Below, one piece after another: positions 7,488 through 16,134 of a stretch of 34,022 nt of DNA. The stretch spans positions 1-34,022 of the forward strand of contig NZ_JAMBON010000036.1 of the NCBI RefSeq assembly GCF_023715655.1, given 5' to 3'. This DNA is from Oceanobacillus luteolus (lineage in GTDB: Bacteria; Bacillota; Bacilli; Bacillales; Amphibacillaceae). The notes beneath the pieces are model-generated. The model was not told the DNA's origin, did not search any database, and worked only from the letters and a program-made list of their open reading frames with translations. How positions within the stretch are numbered: the first letter of the stretch is position 1; each line of letters starts with the position of its first letter. The position numbers were made by a program, and so were the translations under genes.

Positions 7488-8466
7488 GCTATTTCTCCGC
7501 GATCAGTTTCCGCTTATTTTAATAAATGTACTTCAACTTGTTATTATCCTGATAGTTCTTTGGGTTAGTGGGTTCCAAGAACGCTCACTGATCTTTTATA
7601 CTCTCTTTTTAGGAACTTTCTTTTTAACGGTTTACTTAGTTTATCGTTATGTAACGTTACAAGCTTTTTACCGGCGCTTGGCAAATCCAATCGGACATCT
7701 GGACGAAGTCTTTGAAACGTTGGACGGGGCACCACTTTCAACAGCACTCGGGCGGTTGCTTAAAGCACAGCATCGCTTGTATATCGAGGAAATTGAGCGG
7801 GCAGAGATAAAGCGGAACGAACATGTAACTTTTATCAATCAATGGGTGCATCAAATGAAGACACCACTATCAGTCATTGAGTTAATCATCCAGGACTATG
7901 ATGACGACCAGCTACTGAGTATAAGAGAAGAAACCGACAAACTCGAAAAGGGTTTGGAAATGGTTCTATATGCTGCCCGATTGGAAGTATTTGAACAGGA
8001 CTTCCATGTAAAGCCTGTACCGCTGAAGAAAGTGGTTGAACAAGTAATACATGAAAATAAACGGTTGTTTATTAAGAACAAAGTATATCCAGAAGTGCAT
8101 ATCTCAGATCTCACTGTTGAATCTGACGAGAAATGGTTAGTCTTTGTGGTGAATCAAATTATAACGAATGCAGTAAAGTATTCAGCTGGAATAGGGGATA
8201 AGGTCTATATATTTGAAGAACAACATTCTAATGGGACACGATTAATTATTAAAGATAATGGGATAGGTATTCCTAATTTCGACTTGAAACGTGTGTTTGA
8301 TCCGTTCTTTACCGGTGAAAATGGAAGAACCTTTAAAGAATCGACAGGAATGGGCCTGTCACTGGTTCGAGATGTGTGTGATAAGTTGGGACATGATGTA
8401 GTCATTGACTCTATAGAAGGAGAAGGAACAAGCGTAATTTTAACATTCAGCAACAACCTTACATAA
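7480..8466 (+). CDS. BceS-like intramembrane-sensing histidine kinase
   Basis: The product (328 aa) has two N-terminal membrane helices (about 11-31 and 37-57) separated by only about five residues. Kinases of the BceS group lack an extracellular sensor in this way and take their signal from the partner transporter. The H-box is NQWVHQMKTPLSVI with His124. The N-box VNQIITNAVKYS and G-boxes DNGIGIP and TGMGLSLVRDV follow. ATG at 7480 overlaps the regulator's stop (ATGATTAA) and has GGAG 8 bases upstream. The stop codon lies inside the operator for the next operon. By family knowledge it would form a complex with the BceB-like permease at 9293. Confidence 0.92.
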   Translation: MIKLFLRDQFPLILINVLQLVIILIVLWVSGFQERSLIFYTLFLGTFFLTVYLVYRYVTLQAFYRRLANPIGHLDEVFETLDGAPLSTALGRLLKAQHRLYIEEIERAEIKRNEHVTFINQWVHQMKTPLSVIELIIQDYDDDQLLSIREETDKLEKGLEMVLYAARLEVFEQDFHVKPVPLKKVVEQVIHENKRLFIKNKVYPEVHISDLTVESDEKWLVFVVNQIITNAVKYSAGIGDKVYIFEEQHSNGTRLIIKDNGIGIPNFDLKRVFDPFFTGENGRTFKESTGMGLSLVRDVCDKLGHDVVIDSIEGEGTSVILTFSNNLT

Positions 8467-8472
8467 GTGTAA
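8459..8472. promoter_or_regulatory. BceR-type operator TTACA-N4-TGTAA
   Basis: TTACATAAGTGTAA is an exact match to the TNACA-N4-TGTAA motif described for BceR-like regulators. It sits inside a perfect 7-base inverted repeat (8457-8474). It overlaps the kinase stop codon and lies 76 bases upstream of the ATPase start. A candidate -10 (TACACT) lies near 8517, but no convincing -35 was found. Confidence 0.8.
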
Positions 8473-8547
8473 GGTAAATGAAAGCTTGACCGATGTTTAA
8501 ATTTCCTCTTTTCTTTTACACTAGTTGTAGAAGGAAGGGGTTTTTTT

Positions 8548-9318
8548 ATGGATATACTAAAAATGAAAAATATAAGTAAGGTGTATGATGGAAAAGTTGC
8601 CCACAAGGCATTGGAAGATATTGATTTGTCCATTGAGGAAGGTGAATTTGTTGGTATTATGGGGCCTTCAGGAAGTGGGAAGTCAACTTTATTAAATATG
8701 GTTGCCACAATCGATGAACCTACATCGGGGTCTATTCAAGTGAACGGCAAGGACCCACTTCGTCTCAACCACAATGAACTGGCTGTATTCCGCCGAAGAG
8801 AGTTGGGATTCGTTTTTCAAGATTTTAATTTATTGCCTACTTTAACCGTTGAGGAAAATATTGTACTTCCACTTACTTTGGAAGGTGTACGTATAAAGGA
8901 AATGGAGAAACGTGTAGTTGCCGTAGCGGAAAAGTTAGGCATACATCCGATATTAAAAAAACGGACATATGAAATATCTGGAGGTCAAGCACAGCGTGTG
9001 GCAATTGCTCGTGCCATCATTCATCGGCCGAAAATGGTACTTGCGGATGAACCGACGGGAAATCTAGATTCTAAAGCGTCCAGGACGGTGATGACAATGC
9101 TGGAGCGGATAAATAAGGAAGACCAGACAACGATGATGATGGTAACTCATGATCCGGTTGCCGCAAGCTATACAGAACGTGTCGTCTTTATTAAAGACGG
9201 TAAGCTATTTAATGAGATTCATCGTGGAGATAATCGTCAAGCATTCTTCCAGAAAATCATTGATGTGTTATCGCTGTTGGGAGGGGATGCAAGTGACCTT
9301 TCGTCAATTCGCGTTTAA
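8548..9318 (+). CDS. BceA-like ABC transporter ATP-binding protein
   Basis: The 256-aa product is the ATPase of a Bce-type (MacB/LolD-class) transporter. Walker A GPSGSGKST is at 39-47, with the Q-loop in GFVFQDFNLLPTLT. The signature is ISGGQAQRVAIARA (Ile instead of the usual Leu, common in the group). Walker B plus D-loop is VLADEPTGNLDS and the H-loop lies in MMVTHDP. AGGAAGGGG precedes the ATG by a normal spacing. Its end overlaps the permease gene by 26 bases. Bce transporters confer resistance by freeing lipid II-cycle intermediates from peptide antibiotics and also drive signalling through the kinase. The actual peptide here is unknown. Confidence 0.92.
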   Translation: MDILKMKNISKVYDGKVAHKALEDIDLSIEEGEFVGIMGPSGSGKSTLLNMVATIDEPTSGSIQVNGKDPLRLNHNELAVFRRRELGFVFQDFNLLPTLTVEENIVLPLTLEGVRIKEMEKRVVAVAEKLGIHPILKKRTYEISGGQAQRVAIARAIIHRPKMVLADEPTGNLDSKASRTVMTMLERINKEDQTTMMMVTHDPVAASYTERVVFIKDGKLFNEIHRGDNRQAFFQKIIDVLSLLGGDASDLSSIRV

Positions 9319-11206
9319 TAATGTATTACGGAATAAACGGATTTATGCAGCGTATTTCCTGAGTAGTTTATTTTCTGTCCTAGTTTTCTTCGTTTATGCG
9401 ATTTTCGCTTTTCATCCAGGGTTGACGGAAGTACATCCAGGAGTGGCTACAGGATTGCATTTCGCCGAGGCGATCATTTATATATTCTCCTTTATTTTTG
9501 TTCTAATATCGATGAGTGCCTTTCTTCATTCCAGGAAGAAAGAATTCGGTCTCATGGTAATGCTTGGCATGACGAATCAACAATTGAGAAAGATGGTCTT
9601 TTTAGAAAACGTGTTGATTGGATTCGTCGCAACTATCGGGGGAGTTGGAATCGGTCTCGTTTTTGCGAAGCTTATTTTGATGATGGCGGAGTCTGTGCTG
9701 GAATTAAGGGCTCCCTTGCCGTTTTATATGCCATGGCAAGCAATGCTCTTAACATGTGTAGCTTTCTTGTTGTTATTTGTAGTAATCTCCTTTTGTACGG
9801 TTTGGATTCTGAAAGGAAATAAATTAATAGATTTAATTAAAGGTAGTGCAGTACCTAAAAAAGAGCCAAAAGCGTCTGTATTATTGTCTGTTTTAGCTGC
9901 TCTATTATTGGCGGTAGGATATGGAGTTGCATTATCTGTAAAAGGTGAAGCTGTAATCTTCGCGATGATTCCGGTGACTACTATAGTGATTATTGGTACG
10001 TATTTCCTGTTTACACAGTTAAGTGTATTTATCATTCACCGGTTAAAAAATCGTAAGTCACTGTTTTGGAAAAAAACGAACCTCGTTTTATTCTCTGATT
10101 TGTCAAACCGCATGAAGGATAATGCACGGACTTTCTTTTTCGTAGCTATTGTTTCTACAGTTGCTTTTACTGCCATTGGCTCTCTTGTTGGTTTTCGGTT
10201 TATGTTTACGAATTCTCTTGTCGAAGAGCGTATCTTTGCATTGGAATATTACTCTGCATCGGGAAATGAACAAGAGATAGAGCACCTTCAAACAATAACT
10301 TCAGAGTTGGAAGGGACGCCATACACTAATGCCTCTCTTCAAATTAAAAACGTCGAAATACCTAGTTTGGCTACAGAGTATCAACCTCTAACTGGCATCA
10401 TCTCTGAATCTGAATTCAACGCATTAGCAAAAGCGGGAGGTCAGACAGAAGTACAGGTGGAATTAGATGGAAATGAGGCTGTTTATTATTATTTTGAACA
10501 TCCTGTAGTGGATGCGAACAGGGAGATTGAGGTAGAAAATGAACGAACCGTAGATTTAATCGACACGGAAATACATCAAATATCTACCCTAGGTTCTACT
10601 TTAATCCGTACGTACGACGATTACTTTATTGTGGATGATCAATTTTTCAATGAAATAACGGAGTACGAAAGAGAAAGTTATCATGTGTTTCATGTGTCAG
10701 ACTGGAAAGCTACAGCAGATATCGGTATGAACTTGCTGAATGAATTTGAAGTGGATGAAACGCGTGGTTATGGTGATAATTTTTACATTCAAAGTTTAGG
10801 TCATGACTGGAGTGTAATGAACCAATCCCTCGGAGCAACATTATTTATTGGGTTATTCATCGGAGCCGTATTTTTCGTAGCAGCCGGCAGTTTCTTGTAC
10901 TTCCGATTATATGCTGATTTGGAAAGTGAACAACAGAAATTCGCAATGATCAATAAAATAGGTTTGACGGAAAAGGAATTATCAAAAGTATTGACGATAC
11001 AGTTGGCTTTGCTGTTCTTTATTCCGATTTCGGTTGCATTGATTCATGGTGCAGTGGCTCTCACTGCCCTTAAAAATATGTTTGATTACAGCATGCTTCA
11101 AAGCTCAGTCCTTGTATTAGGAAGCTTTACTCTAGTTCAAATTATTTACTTTATCTTTATCCGTCACAATTATATTCGAAGGATAAAAAGCTATATAACG
11201 AATTAA
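9293..11206 (+). CDS. BceB-like ABC transporter permease
   Basis: The product (637 aa) starts MTFRQFAFNNVLRNKRIYAAYF and has about ten membrane spans with FtsX-type segments. Between spans seven and eight lies a large extracellular domain of about 200 residues (about 303-510). That domain is the hallmark of BceB proteins and the presumed peptide- or lipid-binding part. GTG at 9293 is preferred: GGAGG lies 8 bases upstream, whereas the ATG two codons earlier abuts the same site. The start overlaps the ATPase gene, so translation is coupled. Specificity cannot be predicted because the extracellular domain is the least conserved part. A strong terminator follows. Confidence 0.9.
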   Translation: MTFRQFAFNNVLRNKRIYAAYFLSSLFSVLVFFVYAIFAFHPGLTEVHPGVATGLHFAEAIIYIFSFIFVLISMSAFLHSRKKEFGLMVMLGMTNQQLRKMVFLENVLIGFVATIGGVGIGLVFAKLILMMAESVLELRAPLPFYMPWQAMLLTCVAFLLLFVVISFCTVWILKGNKLIDLIKGSAVPKKEPKASVLLSVLAALLLAVGYGVALSVKGEAVIFAMIPVTTIVIIGTYFLFTQLSVFIIHRLKNRKSLFWKKTNLVLFSDLSNRMKDNARTFFFVAIVSTVAFTAIGSLVGFRFMFTNSLVEERIFALEYYSASGNEQEIEHLQTITSELEGTPYTNASLQIKNVEIPSLATEYQPLTGIISESEFNALAKAGGQTEVQVELDGNEAVYYYFEHPVVDANREIEVENERTVDLIDTEIHQISTLGSTLIRTYDDYFIVDDQFFNEITEYERESYHVFHVSDWKATADIGMNLLNEFEVDETRGYGDNFYIQSLGHDWSVMNQSLGATLFIGLFIGAVFFVAAGSFLYFRLYADLESEQQKFAMINKIGLTEKELSKVLTIQLALLFFIPISVALIHGAVALTALKNMFDYSMLQSSVLVLGSFTLVQIIYFIFIRHNYIRRIKSYITN

Positions 11207-11210
11207 GTAA

Positions 11211-11248
11211 AAGAACATGGAAGAGTACAACTCTCCATGTTCTTTTTT
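11211..11248 (+). terminator. Rho-independent terminator after the Bce module
   Basis: AAGAACATGG pairs with CCATGTTCTT. A further AGAGT/ACTCT stem sits inside, closed by an ACA loop, and a run of six T follows. It is one of the strongest hairpins in the window. Confidence 0.9.
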
Positions 11249-11268
11249 ATATAGGCAAATGAATGGCA

Positions 11269-11297
11269 TTGTGAAAACAGTATACTATACTTGATAT
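11269..11297 (+). promoter_or_regulatory. Candidate sigma-A promoter for the flavin oxidoreductase
   Basis: TTGTGA (11269-11274), a 17-base spacer and TGATAT (11292-11297) lie 70 bases upstream of the gene, after the previous terminator. The match is moderate. Confidence 0.35.
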
Positions 11298-11367
11298 AAG
11301 GCAGCTTTTATATAGTTTCTGTAAGATGAAGGTGATTTATTTTTTTATAGGAAAGGGATAGATATAA

Positions 11368-12360
11368 ATGAAATTAAGTATATTAGATCAAGCCCCAATC
11401 ACAAAAGGAAATAAAGCAGCGGACGCATTGAAAAAGTCGGAAGAATTGGCTGTGTTGGGCGATGAGCTGGGGTATCATCGTATGTGGTTGGCTGAACATC
11501 ATAGTACGAATACTTTAGCAAGTTCTGCCCCTGAAATCATAGCTGCCCACTTAGCGGCAAAAACGAAAAATATCCGGATTGGTACAGGTGGCGTCATGAT
11601 GATGCATTATTCGCCTTTGAAGCTTGCAGAAGTATTTAAGACGTTGAGCGGTTTCTCACCAGGGAGAATTGACTTTGGTGTTGGACGTGCACCAGGCGGT
11701 GATAATTATTCTATGTATGCTTTATCGGAAGGCCGTCAGCCGATGGTACATAATATGTATGAGAAATTTGATACTGCATTACAGCTGATTAACGATGAAA
11801 TCCCGGAAGATCCGTTATACCACAACATCATTGCAACTCCATACGATATCACTCTTCCAGAAGCTTGGATGCTCGGTTCTACAGGTAATAGTGCCAGAGA
11901 AACAGGGTTAAGGGGAGTAGGTTATTCTTATGCCCAATTTTTCACTGGAGAAATGTCAAAAGCAATTTTTGATCTATATAAAAGCAGTTTTGTCCCTTCC
12001 AGTTTTATGGAAAAGCCACAAATTAATGTTTGTTACATGGTTACTACTGCTGAAACGAAGGAAGAAGCGGAATATGAGGCAAAACCACAAGATATATGGC
12101 GTCTTCTATTTATGAGAGGGAAAAATATGCAGGTGCTTACACCGGAAGAAGCAAAGGACTATCCTTTAACGGAAATGGATAAAATGACGATTCAAGAAAA
12201 TCGAAAACAGCATATTGTCGGTGAAGTGAAGGAAGTTGCAGCATTTTTACAACAACAGCAAGAAGAATATGGGTTTGATGAAACGATGATTGTAAGTATT
12301 CCACACTCGCAAGAGAAGCGGCTGGAAGTGTATCGATTGTTGGCGAGGGAATTATTATAA
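11368..12360 (+). CDS. LLM-class flavin-dependent oxidoreductase
   Basis: The product (330 aa) belongs to the bacterial luciferase-like monooxygenase superfamily, MsnO8-type branch (YceB/YwcH/YvbT-like in Bacillus). These are TIM-barrel enzymes that use reduced flavin from a separate reductase. Family blocks visible are the N-terminal LSILDQAPI, the segment MWLAEHHS (about 45-52), IRIGTGGVMMMHYSPLKLAE (about 68-87) and GRIDFGVGRAPGGD (about 102-115). Substrates of this branch are mostly unknown, so no reaction is claimed. It has AAAGGGA before the ATG, its own likely promoter and a shared terminator with cadA, and appears monocistronic. Confidence 0.85.
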   Translation: MKLSILDQAPITKGNKAADALKKSEELAVLGDELGYHRMWLAEHHSTNTLASSAPEIIAAHLAAKTKNIRIGTGGVMMMHYSPLKLAEVFKTLSGFSPGRIDFGVGRAPGGDNYSMYALSEGRQPMVHNMYEKFDTALQLINDEIPEDPLYHNIIATPYDITLPEAWMLGSTGNSARETGLRGVGYSYAQFFTGEMSKAIFDLYKSSFVPSSFMEKPQINVCYMVTTAETKEEAEYEAKPQDIWRLLFMRGKNMQVLTPEEAKDYPLTEMDKMTIQENRKQHIVGEVKEVAAFLQQQQEEYGFDETMIVSIPHSQEKRLEVYRLLARELL

Positions 12361-12380
12361 AAGTAGTGAACATCATTATA

Positions 12381-12422
12381 AAAAGGTAAGCTGTGCAAAA
12401 ATGGCAAACAGCTTACCTTTTT
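12381..12422. terminator. Bidirectional terminator between LLM gene and cadA
   Basis: AAAAAGGTAAGCTGT pairs with ACAGCTTACCTTTTT. A and T runs on the two sides make it functional in both directions for the convergent genes ending at 12360 and 12427. Confidence 0.88.
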
Positions 12423-12426
12423 ACCC

Positions 12427-14946
12427 TTACTCCCTCAAAAGTCTGAGGGAGTTTAAAATCACGATAAGCGCAGCACCTGTATCGCTGAGAACGGCCATCC
12501 AGAGTGTCAGCCAGCCTGGAAAAATAAGAGTCAAAGCAATAAATTTTACAATTAGAGAAAACCAGATGTTTTGCTTAATAATCGTTAATGCTTTCCTACT
12601 TAATTTAACGGTGTGTGGCAACTTTTCCAGATTATCTGCCATAAGGACAATATCTGCTGTCTCCATTGCTGTGTCGGTTCCTGCGCCACCCATAGCAATC
12701 CCTAAATCAGCGGTTGCGAGTGCGGGAGCATCATTGATTCCGTCACCAACCATAGCGACTTCATGACCTTCTTTTTGTAATTGATGAATGGCATCAACTT
12801 TATCCTCCGGTAATAGTTCTGCAAAGTAGCGATTGATACTCGATTCTTTTGAAATCACTTTGGCAGTACCTTCATTATCACCTGTTAACATCACAAGTTG
12901 ATTCACTCCAACTTGCTTCAAACCATGTAATGCTTTAACAGTAGTAGATCGAATCGTATCAGCAACAGAGATGATTCCCATTATTTCATGTTCTGTACCT
13001 ATCATTACTACTGTTTTTCCTTGTGTTTGTAGATGCTCTACCTGCGTCCTAACATGGTGGATAGGTACATTCATTTCTTCAAACAGTTTTATATTACCTG
13101 CATAATGGAATTCTCCATTGATTATTGCTTGCACACCTTTACCAACGATGTTTTTGAATGATTTTCCACTTTTAGCCTGGACTCCACTATCTTCGGCATA
13201 TTCAACAATAGCTTTTGCGATTGGGTGTGTGGAGTGATTTTCTAATGTAAAAGCTAGTGATATTAATTCATCTTCAGAAGTAGTTAGCGTTATAATATCA
13301 GAGACTTTTGGTTTACCTTCTGTTAATGTACCTGTTTTATCAAATGCAATTGCATCAATTGCACCAGCTTTCTCAAGAAAGGTCCCACCTTTGATTAAGA
13401 CACCGTTCTTTGCAGCATTTCCAATCGCCGAAACTATGGCGACTGGGGTAGAGATGACAAGTGCACACGGACAGGCGACTACCAATAATGCTAAACCTTT
13501 ATAAAACCACTCTCCCCAAGTCCCAAAGCCGAATAGGGGTGGTAGCACAATCACTGCTAATGCCAATAAAAAGACAATCGGAGTATAAATACTGGCAAAC
13601 TTATCGACAAATGCTTGGGTAGGTGCCTTTTGCTCCTGAGCTTCTTCAACTAAGTGAATGATTTTTGATAGACTTGTATCTTCAACTAGCCTAGTGACTT
13701 TCACCTCAATTGAACCACTTTCATTAATCGTACCTGCATATACCGAATCTCCAGCTGATTTATCAACGGGTATGGATTCCCCGGTGATAGGCGCTTGGTC
13801 CACACTTGTCTCGCCTTCAATGATCTCACCGTCTAAAGGGATTCGATCTCCAGGCTTAATGACAATAATCTGACCGACAGATACTTCTTCTACAGGCTTT
13901 TTAACCATATCAGATCCGATCAAAACCCATGCTTCGGATGGTGCCAAATCCATGAGGTTACGGATAGAGCTTCTAGTTTGCTCGATGGATCTGGTTTGCA
14001 GTGCATTACCTAAGGCAAATAGCCAGACGACAGTTGCACCTTCAAACCATTCTCCAATCAAAGCAGCACCAATAACAGCTGCAGACATTAAAACGTTCAT
14101 ATCCAGTGAACCGCTTTTTACCGCGTAATAAGCACTTCTTACAGGTTTATAGCCGCTTACAACAATGGCAATTGAGTATAAGATAGTGGTGATAAATGCG
14201 GATACACCGCTATAAGAGCCAATAAAGCCAAGTGCAATCAATATACCAGAGAAAGCTATTAAGCCATACCCCTGATTATTATTTGTAGTATCCCTAGTAT
14301 CACTGCTTTTTCTGATTGGTGATGCTTTAAATCCAATTTTAGCAACCTCGGAAATAATATCATCAACACTGTTCTCATGCTCCACCTTCATTTTTCCAGT
14401 GGAAAAATTGACCGTAACACTATTCACTGCAGGGACGGTATGTAAGTGATTTTCGATACTTTTCGCACAACTGCTGCAATCCATTCCAAGTACATCGTAT
14501 GTTCTGATATTACTTTTTTCAATCAGCGGTTCCGCAGAAAAACCTAACTTTTGGATTTCATTTTCCACTCTATCAAGAGAAAGGGCGTTGCTTCCTATGA
14601 TCTGTAATTTTGCAGTGTTGTAATTTACTTTAGCTTCTTGAATATCATTAAGGCGGTTAAGGCCTTTTTCAATCGTTAAGGCACATGAAGGACAATCCAT
14701 TCCATAAATCCGGTATTCAATCTTTTCAGCTTCTGTAACCGATGGGCCGTTGTTTGATGTTTTTTCAACCTCATTGTTGCAACAATCCATTGGGCCCGGA
14801 ATACCATCATTGTCAGTACTACTACAACACGATGAATTTGTTGCAGTAACAGCTATTCCATTGACCGACTTTTGACTGCTGCAACAACTATTTTGATCTT
14901 CCATGGTCTTCATTTCATTGTTTGTACCACAGCATTTATCCGCCAT
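12427..14946 (-). CDS. cadA: CadA-type Cd2+/Zn2+/Pb2+ exporting P-type ATPase
   Basis: The product (839 aa) is a P1B heavy-metal ATPase that pumps soft divalent metals out of the cell. Two HMA domains carry GMDC-x-x-C sites at C85/C88 and C157/C160. The membrane metal site is the CPC in LLVVACPCALVIST (about 490-495), the phosphorylation motif is DKTGTLT (about 535), and the hinge motif is GDGINDAPALA. The CPC plus two GMDCxxC domains fit the Cd/Zn/Pb class. The first 60 residues are unusual, with four Cys-Cys pairs at 5-6, 21-22, 40-41 and 55-56, which could form an extra metal-binding tail. AAGGGTGA precedes the ATG. The ArsR-type regulator ends 14 bases upstream, so the two form an operon. 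Confidence 0.93.
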   Translation of the reverse strand: MADKCCGTNNEMKTMEDQNSCCSSQKSVNGIAVTATNSSCCSSTDNDGIPGPMDCCNNEVEKTSNNGPSVTEAEKIEYRIYGMDCPSCALTIEKGLNRLNDIQEAKVNYNTAKLQIIGSNALSLDRVENEIQKLGFSAEPLIEKSNIRTYDVLGMDCSSCAKSIENHLHTVPAVNSVTVNFSTGKMKVEHENSVDDIISEVAKIGFKASPIRKSSDTRDTTNNNQGYGLIAFSGILIALGFIGSYSGVSAFITTILYSIAIVVSGYKPVRSAYYAVKSGSLDMNVLMSAAVIGAALIGEWFEGATVVWLFALGNALQTRSIEQTRSSIRNLMDLAPSEAWVLIGSDMVKKPVEEVSVGQIIVIKPGDRIPLDGEIIEGETSVDQAPITGESIPVDKSAGDSVYAGTINESGSIEVKVTRLVEDTSLSKIIHLVEEAQEQKAPTQAFVDKFASIYTPIVFLLALAVIVLPPLFGFGTWGEWFYKGLALLVVACPCALVISTPVAIVSAIGNAAKNGVLIKGGTFLEKAGAIDAIAFDKTGTLTEGKPKVSDIITLTTSEDELISLAFTLENHSTHPIAKAIVEYAEDSGVQAKSGKSFKNIVGKGVQAIINGEFHYAGNIKLFEEMNVPIHHVRTQVEHLQTQGKTVVMIGTEHEIMGIISVADTIRSTTVKALHGLKQVGVNQLVMLTGDNEGTAKVISKESSINRYFAELLPEDKVDAIHQLQKEGHEVAMVGDGINDAPALATADLGIAMGGAGTDTAMETADIVLMADNLEKLPHTVKLSRKALTIIKQNIWFSLIVKFIALTLIFPGWLTLWMAVLSDTGAALIVILNSLRLLRE

Positions 14947-14960
14947 CTATATCACCCTTT

Positions 14961-15281
14961 TCAATCGATGTGACTATCACAACAAGCAATATCTTTATGA
15001 ACATCTTCAAGCACTACATCAAACATCGTTAATAAATCACGTACTAATTGATTACGCACACGATAGTGTACATATTTTCCTTCTTGTCTTCCGACAATAA
15101 GTCCGCACCCTCTTAAACATGCGAGATGTTGGGATATATTTGACTGATTGCCTTCAAGCTCCTCAACAATTTGGGAAACTGTTTTTTCCTCTTCTTTAAT
15201 ACTTTCAAGTATCTGAACTCTTGTCTTATGAGAAAAGCCTTGCAGAAACTTCATCTTTGTATCTATATCAACTTTTAACAT
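14961..15281 (-). CDS. CmtR/CadC-type ArsR-family metal-sensing repressor
   Basis: The 106-aa winged-helix ArsR-family protein should repress the cad operon and release DNA on binding Cd/Pb. It lacks the ELCVCD metal motif of classical CadC. Instead the recognition region reads HLACLRGCGLIV with C55 and C59, the same Cys-x3-Cys arrangement used by mycobacterial CmtR (alpha-4C site). A C-terminal ACCDSH (C100, C101) can supply the third thiolate, as CmtR's C-terminal Cys does. GGAGG lies 6 bases before the ATG. The promoter and two identical palindromes lie immediately upstream (15296-15359), consistent with autoregulation. Metal specificity is inferred from motif and context. Confidence 0.88.
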   Translation of the reverse strand: MLKVDIDTKMKFLQGFSHKTRVQILESIKEEEKTVSQIVEELEGNQSNISQHLACLRGCGLIVGRQEGKYVHYRVRNQLVRDLLTMFDVVLEDVHKDIACCDSHID

Positions 15282-15295
15282 CTACATCCTCCATT

Positions 15296-15317
15296 CATAT
15301 TAGAACTTACTAATATG
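15296..15317. promoter_or_regulatory. ArsR-family operator 1 (22-bp palindrome)
   Basis: CATATTAG-N6-CTAATATG is a perfect 8-base inverted repeat between the promoter and the ribosome binding site of the repressor gene. It is identical in arms and spacing to the site at 15330, with centres 34 bases apart. Confidence 0.78.
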
Positions 15318-15329
15318 TTTTGTTAGTAT

Positions 15330-15351
15330 CATATTAGTAAATTCTAATATG
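15330..15351. promoter_or_regulatory. ArsR-family operator 2 (22-bp palindrome)
   Basis: This is the second perfect CATATTAG-N6-CTAATATG. It covers the -10 box and most of the spacer of the minus-strand promoter, an ideal place to block RNA polymerase. Confidence 0.8.
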
Positions 15352-15359
15352 TAAGTCAA
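15331..15359 (-). promoter_or_regulatory. Promoter of the repressor-cadA operon
   Basis: On the minus strand TTGACT (15359-15354), a 17-base spacer and TAATAT (15336-15331) form a near-consensus sigma-A promoter. Operator 2 overlaps it, and operator 1 lies just downstream of the expected start point. Confidence 0.78.
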
Positions 15360-15380
15360 ACTTCTATTTTTGAACATGCT

Positions 15381-15409
15381 TTGAACAATCCCTTTTATAA
15401 AGCTATAAA
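15381..15409 (+). promoter_or_regulatory. Candidate promoter of bdbDC
   Basis: TTGAAC (15381-15386), a 17-base spacer and TATAAA (15404-15409) lie 53 bases before the bdbD start. The promoter lies about 30 bases outside operator 2, so bdbDC may escape direct repression by the metal sensor. Confidence 0.55.
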
Positions 15410-15461
15410 TAAAAGTTTGATGGTAAAATTAAGATTATCTAAAGAATGGAGAGGTGTTCTA

Positions 15462-16133
15462 ATGAAAAAATCACCGTTTAAATTAATTGTGATTGCAACA
15501 TTGATCATTGTTGCATTAGTTGTTGCTTTAGTCGTCATCAATAATAATAAATCTGATTCAAATGAAGAAGTGACATTTGAAAAACAACCATCAATCGAAG
15601 GGCAACCTACATTAGGTGATGAGAATGCACCTGTAACAGTAGTAGAATTTGGAGATTATAAGTGTCCTGCATGCAAGGCTTGGGGAGACAGTGTTTTCCT
15701 TCAGTTAGTAAATGACTATGTTCATACTGGAAAGGTGAAATTTTCTTTTATTAACGTGCTATTCCATGGAGAAGAGTCTGAATTGGGGTCCTTAGCAGCT
15801 GAAACGATTTATAAACAAAACCCGGATGCCTATTGGGAGTTTCATTTAAAACTTTTCGACGCACAACCAAGCGATGATCATAATAGCAAATGGCTTACGA
15901 TGGAAAAAGTAATGGAAATAGCAAATGGAATTCCTGAAATTGATGCAGAGGATTTAGAAGCACAGATTGAAAACAATTCCGAAATGGATGAAGTGAATAA
16001 AGACACTGAATTAGTAACCGAATTCAACGTGGAACTTACACCTACTATCATGGTAAATGAAACGATGATAGAAGATCCATTCGACTACGAGGCAATTAAA
16101 GAAGCAATAGAAAGCGAACTAGAGGAAAATTAA
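15462..16133 (+). CDS. bdbD: BdbD, extracytoplasmic thiol-disulfide oxidase (DsbA-like)
   Basis: The 223-aa membrane-anchored thioredoxin-fold protein introduces disulfides into exported proteins. An N-terminal membrane helix (about 7-27) is followed by a DsbA-type domain. The active site is C68-P-A-C71 in EFGDYKCPACKAW, and a cis-proline loop reads ELTPTIMVN. ATG at 15462 has GGAGAGG 7 bases upstream; the longer in-frame reading from 15381 has no such site and overlaps the promoter. bdbC follows after one base, its expected redox partner. The same neighbours (bdbC, bdbD, cadA) occur together in Bacillus subtilis. Confidence 0.92.
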   Translation: MKKSPFKLIVIATLIIVALVVALVVINNNKSDSNEEVTFEKQPSIEGQPTLGDENAPVTVVEFGDYKCPACKAWGDSVFLQLVNDYVHTGKVKFSFINVLFHGEESELGSLAAETIYKQNPDAYWEFHLKLFDAQPSDDHNSKWLTMEKVMEIANGIPEIDAEDLEAQIENNSEMDEVNKDTELVTEFNVELTPTIMVNETMIEDPFDYEAIKEAIESELEEN

Positions 16134-16134
16134 G

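Noticed and set aside
8205-8708. 167-aa minus-strand open frame across the Bce operator
   Set aside because: It overlaps the kinase and ATPase genes on the other strand, with a low-complexity sequence and no good start site.
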